Positions 43,144 through 51,126 of a stretch of DNA of 64,000 nt are shown piece after piece. The stretch covers positions 186,001-250,000 of the forward strand of contig NZ_SNQG01000002.1 of the NCBI RefSeq assembly GCF_004378255.1, written 5' to 3'. Source of the DNA: Mucilaginibacter phyllosphaerae. Lineage in GTDB: Bacteria; Bacteroidota; Bacteroidia; Sphingobacteriales; Sphingobacteriaceae. The stretch's first letter is position 1; each line of letters opens with the position of its first letter. Position numbers and translations under genes: made by a program. Below the pieces are notes generated by a model, which was given only the letters and a program-made list of their open reading frames with translations, was not told the origin of the DNA and made no database searches.

Positions 43144-43995
43144 TTAGTTTAATTTCTTTTTTTCAATATTGAATGGACTTTGGATTTTTTCTAAAGTATA
43201 AGATGAAGCTCTTAAAGCAGCCAATTGTTGAGAGGCAGCTTTTCTAAGTAGATCCAATTTATTATGACTTTCTATTCCTTGCTGATTTAATATTGCATTT
43301 AAGCCTTCCAAATTAGATAGTACTAACAATTCATGAGCATCTGCCAAGTCTCTTACATTCAAATTTTGTTTTGCCAATGTTGGGTTCGCCTGTTTCCATT
43401 GAGCGGCAGTAAATCCAAATAGCGCGACATTTAATAAATCAGCCTCTGTGCTATAAACCCATTTTTTTCTTTCTTCATCAGTAATCTTAGGAATCACATA
43501 ATTTTTTATTGAATCTGTGTGAATTGTGTAATTAGCTTTTGCAAGAAAGCGTTTATAATCCCAATCTGAATTTAGTCGCTTAGTTTCTTCTTCTTTTAAT
43601 CTTTGAAACTCTTTTACTAATAATAATTGAAACCTTGGACTCATCCACATACCGAATTGAAATGCTATGTCCTTATGTGCATATGTACCACCGTATCGAC
43701 CAGCAGTTGCTCTAATACCTATTGCTTTTGTTTTCTCAATCCATTCTTTTACGGATAGTACATAATTGTTTCCACCTGCTGTATTTTTAATTGTACCGAA
43801 ATCGGTATAATTAAAATCAGGATTATACATAGCCTCCCATTCTCCTAGATATTCAATTGTATTTTTTAAACTTAGCCATTTAGTAATGATTATATTTTCG
43901 TGTTGGCTTTTGGCCATATCCGTTAATGATATATAGTCATGATCATTTTGTGTAAAAATGGTTATTTCAACACCGTCTACTTTTATTTTACTCAT
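43144..43995 (-). CDS. KilA-N domain protein, probably acquired
   Basis: A 283-residue protein with an N-terminal KilA-N DNA-binding domain (about 1-110: DYISLTDMAKSQHENIIITKWLS, GRYGGTYAHKDIAFQFGMWMSPRFQLLLVKEF), found in phage and mobile-element proteins. The C-terminal part (about 130-283) is helical and basic, with no named domain. Codon and base composition are clearly more AT-rich than neighbouring genes. It stands alone between two repeat-rich gaps with no phage or integrase gene nearby. Function is unknown. Confidence 0.85.
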   Translation of the reverse strand: MSKIKVDGVEITIFTQNDHDYISLTDMAKSQHENIIITKWLSLKNTIEYLGEWEAMYNPDFNYTDFGTIKNTAGGNNYVLSVKEWIEKTKAIGIRATAGRYGGTYAHKDIAFQFGMWMSPRFQLLLVKEFQRLKEEETKRLNSDWDYKRFLAKANYTIHTDSIKNYVIPKITDEERKKWVYSTEADLLNVALFGFTAAQWKQANPTLAKQNLNVRDLADAHELLVLSNLEGLNAILNQQGIESHNKLDLLRKAASQQLAALRASSYTLEKIQSPFNIEKKKLN

Positions 43996-44111
43996 TAAAT
44001 TCTTTTTCTTTAAACATCTAACTTACGAAAAAAATTAATATTTTTTGTTCCTCCTCCGCATCCGCAATCGTTCCGCTTATGGTTTTATACATCATCTCCA
44101 CCTACCCATAA

Positions 44112-44211
44112 AGAGATTGCTTAGTACCTCGCAAAGACGGGTAAATTAGAATTAACCCGACGAGATTGCTTCACCGCGCCGCCAACATCACAGCCCTGGT
44201 TCGCAATGACA
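44112..44211. repeat. AGATTGCTT...CTCGCAAAGACGG repeats
   Basis: The first unit, 44112-44140, is AGAGATTGCTTAGTACCTCG followed by CAAAGACGG. The second unit, 44161-44211, starts CGAGATTGCTTC and ends GGTTCGCAATGACA. This is the widespread CGTCATTGCGAG...GAAGCAATCT type of repeat, read in reverse. Confidence 0.7.
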
Positions 44212-44343
44212 TGGTGGACTACTGAGCCTGACAACCTGAACAATAACATCCTAAATGCGGCATAGTGTAACGCACGGATAGCACAGGTATTGATAAAGCA
44301 CTACCTTACAAAGGGCGTTACCAAGCCGCGACTTTTCTTTTTG

Positions 44344-44377
44344 GTTCTTTCTTCTTTTGAGAGAAAAGAAAAAGAAC
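44344..44377. repeat. GTTCTTT...AAAGAAC hairpin repeat
   Basis: An imperfect stem of about 14 bp (pyrimidine-rich arm with CTTCTTTT, purine-rich arm with GAAAAGAAAAAGAAC) and a short GAGA loop. Confidence 0.6.
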
Positions 44378-44441
44378 ATCCACAGGCCAAAATTTGCGCA
44401 CTGCCTTTCCTAACAGAGAACTGATCCGCGAATTGTCCTCA

Positions 44442-44473
44442 AGAGATTGCTTCGTAACTCGCAAAGACGGGGG
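44442..44473. repeat. second full AGATTGCTT...CTCGCAAAGACGG copy
   Basis: AGAGATTGCTTCGTAACTCG followed by CAAAGACGGGGG. It is a direct repeat of 44112-44140 with about three differences, 330 bp apart. The reverse complement matches the fragment at 42958-42977. Confidence 0.75.
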
Positions 44474-44527
44474 TTAAATAGATAGTCAGCACAACTACTG
44501 CATCGAAAACCTTTACATGCGGCTAAT

Positions 44528-44550
44528 AGTTCGACAGGCTCACCATGACA
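44528..44550. repeat. half element of the TGAGCYTGTCGAA family
   Basis: AGTTCGACAGGCTCACCATG followed by ACA, one arm of the family seen at 11822-12085 and 57774-57837. The partner arm is missing. Confidence 0.7.
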
Positions 44551-44616
44551 ATTTGCTTATCTAATTTATAAGCCTCACCCAAAACCATCTCCGAAGTAGA
44601 AGGGCTTAAAAAAAAG

Positions 44617-44648
44617 TCTCCCCTTTCGGGGGAGATTAGAGGGGGCTT
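44617..44648. repeat. TCTCCCC/GGGGGAGA hairpin repeat
   Basis: TCTCCCC-TTTC-GGGGGAGA forms a 7-bp stem, followed by TTAGAGGGGGCT. Related in composition to the split repeat at 1682-1780. It ends 29 nt before the tldD TTG start. Confidence 0.65.
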
Positions 44649-44677
44649 TACTATATTTAGGCTTTAATCATATCACT

Positions 44678-46312
44678 TTGAAAAGAAAAGACTTCCTTTA
44701 CCTTACCGGCATGGGCATTAGTGCATCTATGCTCAGTAGTTTTACTGCATCCGGTACGCCTATTGTGCCGGGTACGCGCATGCGCGATGTGGACGTGGCT
44801 ATTAAAAAGCGCATGAGCGATGTGGCCCTGAACGCCGCACGTGCCAAAGGCGCAACCTATACGGATGTTCGCCTGGGCCGCTACCTGAATGAGTATGTTA
44901 CCACCCGCGATAAAAACATCGAGAATATTGTAGATACCGAAAGCTACGGCATGGGTATCCGCGTTATTGCCAACGGCTGCTGGGGTTTTGCCGCAACAGA
45001 TAAGCTGGATAACGATAGCATTGCCCGCGCTGCCGAAACAGCCGTAGCCATTGCTAAAGAAAACTCGCGCATCCAAACCGAGCCGGTACAGCTGGCCCCG
45101 CAAAAAGGCTACGGCGAGGTTACCTGGAAAACACCTATAGAGCGCAACGCTTTTGAGGTGCCCATGAAAGAGAAAACCGACCTGCTGCTTTCTGTTAACG
45201 ATGCGGCCTTTAAAAACGGCGCCAACTACGTTAACTCGGTGCTGTTTATGGTGAACGAGCAAAAGTATTTTGCCTCTACCGATGGTTCTTACATCGATCA
45301 GGATATCCACCGCATCTGGCCGGTATTTGGGGTTACTAAAATAGACGAGAAGAGCGGCAAATTTGAAACCCGCAGCTCGTTGAGCGCTCCGCGTGGCATG
45401 GGTTATGAATACCTGATGCCTAAGGCAAGCGAAAAAATAAAAAGCCAAACCACCCTATACCGCGACCGCTACGATATGCTGGAAGATGCCGGCGCGGCTG
45501 CCCTGCAGGCCGCCGAAAAGCTGAAAGCCAAATCGGTAGAGCCGGGTAAATACGACCTGGTGCTGGATCCAAGTCACCTGTGGCTGACGATCCATGAGTC
45601 GGTTGGTCACCCATCAGAGCTGGACCGTGTGCTGGGTTACGAGGCCAACTTTGCCGGTACCAGTTTCTTAACGCTGGATAAATGGAAATCGGGCAAGTTT
45701 AACTTTGGCAGCAAAAACGTAAATATTGTGGCCGATAAACTGCAGCCGGGTTCATTGGGTGCGGTTGGTTATGATGACGAAGGCGTGGGTACCAAACAAT
45801 GGGATATCATTAAAGATGGCATCCTGGTGAACTACCAGGCCATCCGCGATCAGGCGCACATCATCGGGTTAAAAGAATCGCAGGGCTGCTGCTACTCGCA
45901 AAGTTGGCGCGATGTGCAATTCCAGCGCATGCCGAATATATCCTTGCAACCGGGTAAAGAAAAAATGTCCCCTGCAGATATGATCAAAAATGTAGAAAAA
46001 GGTATTTATATTATTGGCGATAGCTCGTTCTCGATAGATCAGCAGCGCTACAACTTCCAGTTTAGCGGGCAGCTTTATTACGAGATTAAAAACGGTAAGA
46101 TAGTAGGCATGCTAAACGATGTAGCCTACCAGGCCAACACCCAGGAGTTTTGGAACGCCTGCTCGGCGGTTTGCGATAAGGATGATTACCGTTTAGGCGG
46201 ATCTTTCTTTGACGGTAAGGGCCAGCCTATGCAAAGCAGCGCGGTATCGCACGGTTCATCAACAGCCCGTTTTAACGGGGTTAACGTAATTAACACAGCA
46301 AGAAAAATATAA
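44678..46312 (+). CDS. TldD-family metalloprotease (locus B)
   Basis: A 544-residue paralogue of the locus A TldD, with the zinc motif HESVGH near residues 305-310 and the same long conserved block around it (EPGKYDLVLDPSHLWLTI, LGYEANFAGTSFLTLDKW, GCCYSQSW). The start is again TTG. The N-terminal signal reads MKRKDFLYLTGMG; the twin arginine is changed to Lys-Arg-Lys, so Tat export may be weaker or lost. It forms an operon with the PmbA-type gene 4 nt downstream. Confidence 0.9.
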   Translation: MKRKDFLYLTGMGISASMLSSFTASGTPIVPGTRMRDVDVAIKKRMSDVALNAARAKGATYTDVRLGRYLNEYVTTRDKNIENIVDTESYGMGIRVIANGCWGFAATDKLDNDSIARAAETAVAIAKENSRIQTEPVQLAPQKGYGEVTWKTPIERNAFEVPMKEKTDLLLSVNDAAFKNGANYVNSVLFMVNEQKYFASTDGSYIDQDIHRIWPVFGVTKIDEKSGKFETRSSLSAPRGMGYEYLMPKASEKIKSQTTLYRDRYDMLEDAGAAALQAAEKLKAKSVEPGKYDLVLDPSHLWLTIHESVGHPSELDRVLGYEANFAGTSFLTLDKWKSGKFNFGSKNVNIVADKLQPGSLGAVGYDDEGVGTKQWDIIKDGILVNYQAIRDQAHIIGLKESQGCCYSQSWRDVQFQRMPNISLQPGKEKMSPADMIKNVEKGIYIIGDSSFSIDQQRYNFQFSGQLYYEIKNGKIVGMLNDVAYQANTQEFWNACSAVCDKDDYRLGGSFFDGKGQPMQSSAVSHGSSTARFNGVNVINTARKI

Positions 46313-46316
46313 CACC

Positions 46317-47654
46317 ATGGCTATATTAACTGAAAACGAATGCCGCACCCTGTTAAAAAAGGTGATAAGCTATTCTAAAGCTGATGAATGCCAGGTAAGC
46401 ATTTACAGTTCCGATTCGGCAAACGTACGTTTTGCCCGCAACAACGTATCCACCAGCGGCTTTATAAGCAGTACCAGCATGGCCATATCATCGGCCTTTG
46501 GCAAAAAGCTGGGCGTTATTACCTTGAATGATTACAGCGACGAATCGATTCAAAAAGCCGTAAAACGCTCGGAAGAACTGGCGCATTTTGCCCCCGAGAA
46601 CCCGGAGTATATGCCGATGCTTGGCCCGCAAACTTACCCTGCCCACGGCCAAACTTATGTAGCCGCAACAGCTGCCATTACCCCTGCACAACGCAGTAAA
46701 ATGGTAGAGGATAGCCTGAATATCTCTAAACAAAACAAGCTTACCGCCGCCGGCTTTTTGCAGGATAGTGCCGCCAGCAGCGCCATGATGAACTCTAAAG
46801 GACTGTTTGTGTACAATAGCGGCACCAATGTAAACTTTTCGGCCACGATGCGCACGGCAGACGGGCAGGGATCTGGTTATGTAACTAAAGATTATAATGA
46901 CGTGGGTAAGGTAGATATCAATGCCTTCTCGCTAATAGCGGCTAAAAAAGCGGCCGGATCTGTTGGGGCTAAGGCCATTGAGCCGGGCAAATATACCGTG
47001 ATATTAGAGCCTGCTGCAGGTATTGTGTTGTTAGAGCAGCTATACGGCAGCCTGGATGCCCGCAGCGCCGATGAAGGCCGTAGCTTTTTGAGTAAACCGG
47101 GCGGCAAAACCCGCCTGGGCGAAAAGTTGGTGGATGAGCGCGTAAACATTTATTCGGACCCTACCAACCCCGAACTGCCTGCCACTACTTATGATGGCGA
47201 AGGCATGCCGTTGGATAAGCGCAGCCTGATAGAAAAAGGGGTGATCAAAAATTTAAGCTACTCGCGCTACTGGGCACAAAAGAAAGGGGTAAAACCGGTA
47301 CCCGAAGCAGCCAACATTATTATGGAAGGCGGCACACAAAGCCTGGAAGACCTGATAAAAGGTACCGAAAAAGGAATATTGGTTACCCGCCTTTGGTATA
47401 TCCGCCCGGTAGATCCGCAAACTTTGCTTTACACGGGCCTTACCCGCGACGGTACTTTTTACATCGAGAACGGCCAGATCAAGTTCCCGATAAAAAATAT
47501 GCGCTTTAACGAAAGCCCCGTGATTATGCTGAACAACCTGGATGCCCTGGGCAAAACAGAACGTACGGTAAGCGGCGAAAGCAGCCAGAGCGCCCTGATC
47601 CCGCCTATGCGGATCCGCGATTTCACCTTCTCTTCGTTATCTGACGCAGTTTAG
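46317..47654 (+). CDS. TldE/PmbA-family metallopeptidase subunit (locus B)
   Basis: A 445-residue non-catalytic partner of the locus B TldD. It shares EPGKYTVILEP, RSADEGRSFLSKPGGKTRLGE, NIIMEGGTQSLEDLIKGTEKGILVTRLWY and IRDFTFSSLSDAV with the locus A protein, but is less similar overall than the two TldD proteins are to each other. HExxxH is absent as expected. It is followed 33 nt later by three tandem hairpin repeats of the same family that follows the locus A operon. Confidence 0.88.
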   Translation: MAILTENECRTLLKKVISYSKADECQVSIYSSDSANVRFARNNVSTSGFISSTSMAISSAFGKKLGVITLNDYSDESIQKAVKRSEELAHFAPENPEYMPMLGPQTYPAHGQTYVAATAAITPAQRSKMVEDSLNISKQNKLTAAGFLQDSAASSAMMNSKGLFVYNSGTNVNFSATMRTADGQGSGYVTKDYNDVGKVDINAFSLIAAKKAAGSVGAKAIEPGKYTVILEPAAGIVLLEQLYGSLDARSADEGRSFLSKPGGKTRLGEKLVDERVNIYSDPTNPELPATTYDGEGMPLDKRSLIEKGVIKNLSYSRYWAQKKGVKPVPEAANIIMEGGTQSLEDLIKGTEKGILVTRLWYIRPVDPQTLLYTGLTRDGTFYIENGQIKFPIKNMRFNESPVIMLNNLDALGKTERTVSGESSQSALIPPMRIRDFTFSSLSDAV

Positions 47655-47687
47655 GTAATAACTCAATTCCCCAAATAGGCCAATAAT

Positions 47688-47861
47688 AGGTTTGGCAACT
47701 TTTTAAAAGTTGTCAAACCTTAATTCCCGAATAAATTAAATAAGAAGCCGTTCACAATAGATTGGACAACTTTTTAAAGTTGTCAAACCTCAATTCCGAA
47801 TAAATTAAATAAGATGCCGTTCACAAATAGATTGGACAACTTTTTAAAAGTTGTCCAATCT
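47688..47861. repeat. tandem array of three TTTGACAACTTT-type hairpins
   Basis: Hairpins at 47688-47720, 47759-47790 and 47829-47861 have 14-16-bp stems around TGACAACTTTTTAAAGTTGTCA. The spacers are also nearly identical (AATTcCCGAATAAATTAAAT then AAGAnGCCGTTCACAA), making a tandem repeat with a period of about 70 bp. They belong to the same family as 30758-30796 and 30883-30921. Confidence 0.85.
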
Positions 47862-47945
47862 TAATTACCGAATTAATTTTATTTATTATACAGTATAATA
47901 CGCCCGATTGCCCCCTGTTTAAGATTATAAAGTATATTTATCCGG

Positions 47946-48708
47946 ATGGAAATTGTTAATCAGTTGTACAGGTTTAAACTCCTGAGAAGAATAGCCCGGA
48001 GCATAAGTAAGCATATCACCATAGGCCAGCCATTTTATAATGGTAAAATTTACCTGAACGCGCTTGAACATAAATGGGCGTATTTAAATGGCATGAGCTT
48101 TGAAAAACATGATCACGCACGACCTGCAGCAGCAAATATTTGGCATGGCTAAAAATTGCGGCCTTTTTATTGATATAGGCTGTAATGTAGGTGTAATGAC
48201 CATAGGGGCGCTGCTGCATCATCAACAACTTAAGGCCATTGCATTAGACCCCAGCCAAACTGCAGTTAAACTTGTAAAACGATCTGTAAAGGCAAATAAA
48301 CTTGGCGACAGGTGCACAGTTGTTAACGCCGCAGTGGGCGATGCCGATGGCACAGCCCACTTTACGGATAGCCTTGGCAATGCTATGGCAGCAGTACAGG
48401 CTGATGGGGACATTGTAAAACAACTCAGCCTGTCAAATATTTTAAATGCTTATCCTGATGTTAAAAAACTGGTTAAAATAGATACCGAAGGTTTTGAAAC
48501 GGTGATATTAAAAGATCTGGACAATGTTAAAAATAAGCAGGATGTTACTTTTATAATTGAAGTACATAACCTGGGATATAATAATGGTAACCCAAGCCAG
48601 GTGTTTAGCATGCTTAAAAAACAGGATGCTATTATTAAAAGTTTAAACGGTGAGGAAATAACAAGCTTGCCTGATGGTGAGATAAGCCAGATACTGGTGA
48701 GTTTTTAG
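47946..48708 (+). pseudogene. FkbM-family methyltransferase, apparently frameshifted
   Basis: Two overlapping frames together make one SAM-dependent FkbM methyltransferase. The first (47946-48152) begins MEIVNQLYRFKLLRRI and carries LEHKWAYLNGMSFEKHD. The second (48100-48708) continues THDLQQQIFGMAKNCGLFIDIGCNVGV, with SAM motif IDIGCNVG, then VKIDTEGFETVIL and ends EISQILVSF. Dropping one C at about 48114 joins them as EKHD-THDLQQ in one 253-residue frame. This could be a real mutation or a base-call error. FkbM proteins usually modify glycans or secondary metabolites. Confidence 0.7.
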
Positions 48709-48718
48709 TGTTGGCAAA

Positions 48719-49405
48719 CTACACATCCAGGCGGTCTTTAATAATCAGTGTATCGGCCAGCATATCGTGCAGGCACTGCTGTTTTTTATTGAAGAAACAC
48801 ATTAGGTACCCAACAAACAGTGTGGCTACCGAAAGCAGTTTGGCTGCGTTGCGGTTAAATGCTTTTGATGGGGTAATGCGTTCGCCATAAATATCGCATA
48901 CGCGGATCTTTACAAGCTGCTTGCCATAGGTGCCCTGCTTTGGGCCGCTTTCCATTTTAATATTGTAAATAAGCTTGGCAAAGGGTGTAAGCGCTACTAT
49001 CACGGCGGTGATGCCAATGCGTATCATCTTGTATTCCTCCCCCGGGATAACTACCAGCAGGATAAGCATCACCACAAAAGCGGCCAAAACAAACACACCA
49101 AACACAATCAGCCAATCTATAATAGAAGCCAGTGCGCGCTGGTCAAAACTGCCAAAGTACTGCAGGGGGAGGGGCTGCCTGCTAAAGCCAAAAAGCTGCC
49201 GAAGGGCAGCTATCTCATGGGCTTCTTTATAGTCGTCCATAGCGGCGGTTTTTACAAAATCGCCGGGTTTAATATTATGCTCCTTTAACTGTGCTATGCT
49301 GAAGGGGCCATCGGGTTTGCCGTTGATGACCAGGATATATTGGTCGTTAGCGGTAGGGATATCAATATTATTGCCGGATGGTTGCATACTGTCAAATTTA
49401 AACAT
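48719..49405 (-). CDS. GYF_2/RDD membrane protein
   Basis: A 228-residue protein. The N-terminal domain (about 20-75) resembles GYF_2 (YILVINGKPDGPFSIAQLKEHNIKPGDFV). The RDD domain follows (RALASIIDWLIVFGVFVLAAF, about 90-228) with three or four helices and GTYGKQLVKIRVCDIYGERI. It is similar in architecture to the protein at 42121-42747, suggesting the pair are paralogues. Its ends lie 10 nt from the FkbM gene (convergent). Confidence 0.75.
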   Translation of the reverse strand: MFKFDSMQPSGNNIDIPTANDQYILVINGKPDGPFSIAQLKEHNIKPGDFVKTAAMDDYKEAHEIAALRQLFGFSRQPLPLQYFGSFDQRALASIIDWLIVFGVFVLAAFVVMLILLVVIPGEEYKMIRIGITAVIVALTPFAKLIYNIKMESGPKQGTYGKQLVKIRVCDIYGERITPSKAFNRNAAKLLSVATLFVGYLMCFFNKKQQCLHDMLADTLIIKDRLDV

Positions 49406-49434
49406 TAGGCATCAGCCATCCGGCAATAAAAGAA

Positions 49435-50436
49435 TTAATATTTGATCACTTTTACATCAGACAAGCCACCTTTAACATGGATGATGATCTTGTTTTTGGC
49501 AGTGGCATAACCCTGGCTTTCATAGCTGTTATCGTCTTTTTTATCAAAACCAGTAAATTCGTTTGATGACAGGCCGGTATCAGATGTTATGCGGCAGGCT
49601 GCGTTTGCCGGTACTTTAATTTCCACTTCAGATACACCGGTAGAAACATCTACATTGGTTTCTGCCAGCGGCTGGCCAAGTTTTACATGGAAGGATGCCG
49701 CACCGCCGTTTATCTCCAGGCTTTTTATTTTAAACGGCGACAGGTCAAAATCCAATTCGGTTGCGCCGGCTTTTACATCAATGTCCCATTGGGGCCTGGT
49801 GTTCAGTTTCATGGTGGCACTATTGCCGTTATCGCTGTCCCAGTCAATATGGCCTTTTTTGTCTTTCATGCGCAGCTCAACAACGGGTACATTACCCTCC
49901 ATTCTGTGGGTGTAGATATACCGGTTAAAGCGTTCTTTTGTGGTGGCTTCAAACAACAGGCTGGTGGTATCTTTAAGGGTATAAAGCGTACCGCCGCCGC
50001 TTACAATCAGTTTGGCAGATGTTGCAGCAGCAAGGTAAGGCTGTGTATAAGTACTGCTGCCTTCTACCTTAACAATGCCGGTACTGTCGCTGTCGCTGTC
50101 GTTATCATCATCGTTGTCGTCATTATCGTTCCTGTCGTTACGCCAGCCCTGGTCGTTAAAACTCCAGTGGTTGTTGAACGGAGAAAACCAGCGATTCTCA
50201 AAATGCCCGAATATCAGCAAGGTAAAGCCTAATATTACAACCCCAATTTTAAGTGCGGTTGCCCAGGGCGCTTTGTTGTTGGCAAACACCAGGTTTACAC
50301 CCGCCATGATCAGGAATATGGGCCAAAGGTGCCAGATGTTACCCCAGCGGAAATCTATTATGTGAAAATTATCTAACAGGAACACGGTTCCTAACAACAC
50401 CAGGATAAGGCCCGGTACAAGTTTTTCGCTTTTCAT
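49435..50436 (-). CDS. LiaF-like envelope-stress membrane protein
   Basis: A 333-residue protein with N-terminal LiaI/LiaF-type helices (about 5-20, 30-48, 60-80). These match the DUF5668 pattern (LILVLLGTVFLLDNFHIIDF, WHLWPIFLIMAGVNLVF). A strikingly Asp-rich linker follows (about 105-117, DRNDNDDNDDDNDSDSDS) and then a beta-rich C-terminal domain (about 125-333) typical of LiaF or putative adhesin-type proteins. It ends four bases from the PspC gene on the same strand, so the two are probably cotranscribed and respond to envelope stress. Confidence 0.7.
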   Translation of the reverse strand: MKSEKLVPGLILVLLGTVFLLDNFHIIDFRWGNIWHLWPIFLIMAGVNLVFANNKAPWATALKIGVVILGFTLLIFGHFENRWFSPFNNHWSFNDQGWRNDRNDNDDNDDDNDSDSDSTGIVKVEGSSTYTQPYLAAATSAKLIVSGGGTLYTLKDTTSLLFEATTKERFNRYIYTHRMEGNVPVVELRMKDKKGHIDWDSDNGNSATMKLNTRPQWDIDVKAGATELDFDLSPFKIKSLEINGGAASFHVKLGQPLAETNVDVSTGVSEVEIKVPANAACRITSDTGLSSNEFTGFDKKDDNSYESQGYATAKNKIIIHVKGGLSDVKVIKY

Positions 50437-50439
50437 GAT

Positions 50440-51045
50440 CTATGTGTTTGGAGTGTTATCGTTTTGTTTTTCTTCGCTTGTTTCGGTTTTAGGCTGTTCG
50501 GTAAAGTCGGCCTCTTTTTTTTCGGCGGTCCATCCCGGTTTTTCCCAGGGCTGTTTTTTGGCACCGAATATTAAGGTGGCGCCTACGGCAACCAGTACTA
50601 CCGGCCACAATTTTTCAAAATCAAAATCGGGGATAAAATCTATCTGGTCAAGCAGGAATAAGCTGCCCAATACGATCAGTATGATCCCGAAAATAACACC
50701 GGCATTGGATGTTTTTTTAACCGTGGGCACAGGTGCGAACGGCTGGCCGGGGAATGGCGGCGGTACGGTATAATCTAACTTTACATCGCCAAAGGGTTGG
50801 CCGTAATTGGGGTTATAGCCCGGTGTAACACCCGGTTTAAAATTAGGGTTAATATAGTTGAAGGGGCGTTTGGGCAATACTATCCATAATATGATGTAGG
50901 GTAATACACCAACGCCTTTTAAACATACGGCCAATACAAACAGTACCCGTACAATTGATACGTCTATATTAAAATACTCGGCCAAGCCTGCGCAAACACC
51001 ACCTACTGTTTTGTGCTGTTCGTCCCTGTAAAGTTTCTTTTCCAT
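50440..51045 (-). CDS. PspC-domain protein
   Basis: A 201-residue protein. The PspC domain (about 1-60) reads KKLYRDEQHKTVGGVCAGLAEYFNIDVSIVRVLFVL and continues as a membrane helix ending IILWIVLP. A Pro/Asn/Tyr-rich linker (about 62-110) leads to a DUF5668-type helix pair (about 113-160), with an acidic C-terminus. PspC proteins sense or counter membrane stress. It is followed 4 nt later by the LiaF-like gene. Confidence 0.85.
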   Translation of the reverse strand: MEKKLYRDEQHKTVGGVCAGLAEYFNIDVSIVRVLFVLAVCLKGVGVLPYIILWIVLPKRPFNYINPNFKPGVTPGYNPNYGQPFGDVKLDYTVPPPFPGQPFAPVPTVKKTSNAGVIFGIILIVLGSLFLLDQIDFIPDFDFEKLWPVVLVAVGATLIFGAKKQPWEKPGWTAEKKEADFTEQPKTETSEEKQNDNTPNT

Positions 51046-51090
51046 TATCTTATAGTTTAAGTGTTAGCACCCTCTACTCTTTTATTTTAA

Positions 51091-51126
51091 GCTCCTCTCC
51101 CTCGGAGAGGGGTTTGGGGAGAGGCT
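51091..51126. repeat. CCTCTCC-CTC-GGAGAGG hairpin repeat ending at the SDR stop codon
   Basis: A 7-bp stem (51094-51100 with 51104-51110) is followed by GGTTTGGGGAGAGGCTT. The last base overlaps the stop codon of the SDR gene (51126-51128, minus strand). Same family as 40211-40241 and 41253-41296. Confidence 0.7.

Larger units (their letters stand above)
43996..44677. other. 682-bp gene-free gap: mosaic of dispersed repeats
   Basis: No protein or RNA gene is recognised. At least five repeat types are packed here: two AGATTGCTT...CTCGCAAAGACGG copies (44112-44140 and 44442-44473) and a related unit (44161-44211); a GTTCTTT/AAAGAAC hairpin (44344-44377); a GTTCGACAGGCTCACCATGACA half element (44528-44550); and a TCTCCCC/GGGGGAGA hairpin (44617-44635). 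The region upstream of the second tldD operon presumably includes its promoter, but no clear -7 box was found. Confidence 0.7.

Noticed and set aside
43144..43995. Prophage carrying the KilA-N gene
   Set aside because: No integrase, terminase, capsid or lysis gene on either side; a single acquired gene fits better.
44657..45448. 263-residue ORF on the minus strand opposite tldD locus B
   Set aside because: It lies antisense to a clearly conserved TldD domain; the opposite reading has no family features. The same kind of shadow appears opposite locus A.
47688..47861. CRISPR array
   Set aside because: Only three units; spacers are near-identical rather than unique, and no cas genes are nearby.
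49687..50232. 181-residue plus-strand ORF opposite the LiaF-like gene
   Set aside because: It includes a Val/Ile run produced by the antisense of the Asp-rich tract; the minus-strand frame has the recognisable domain.
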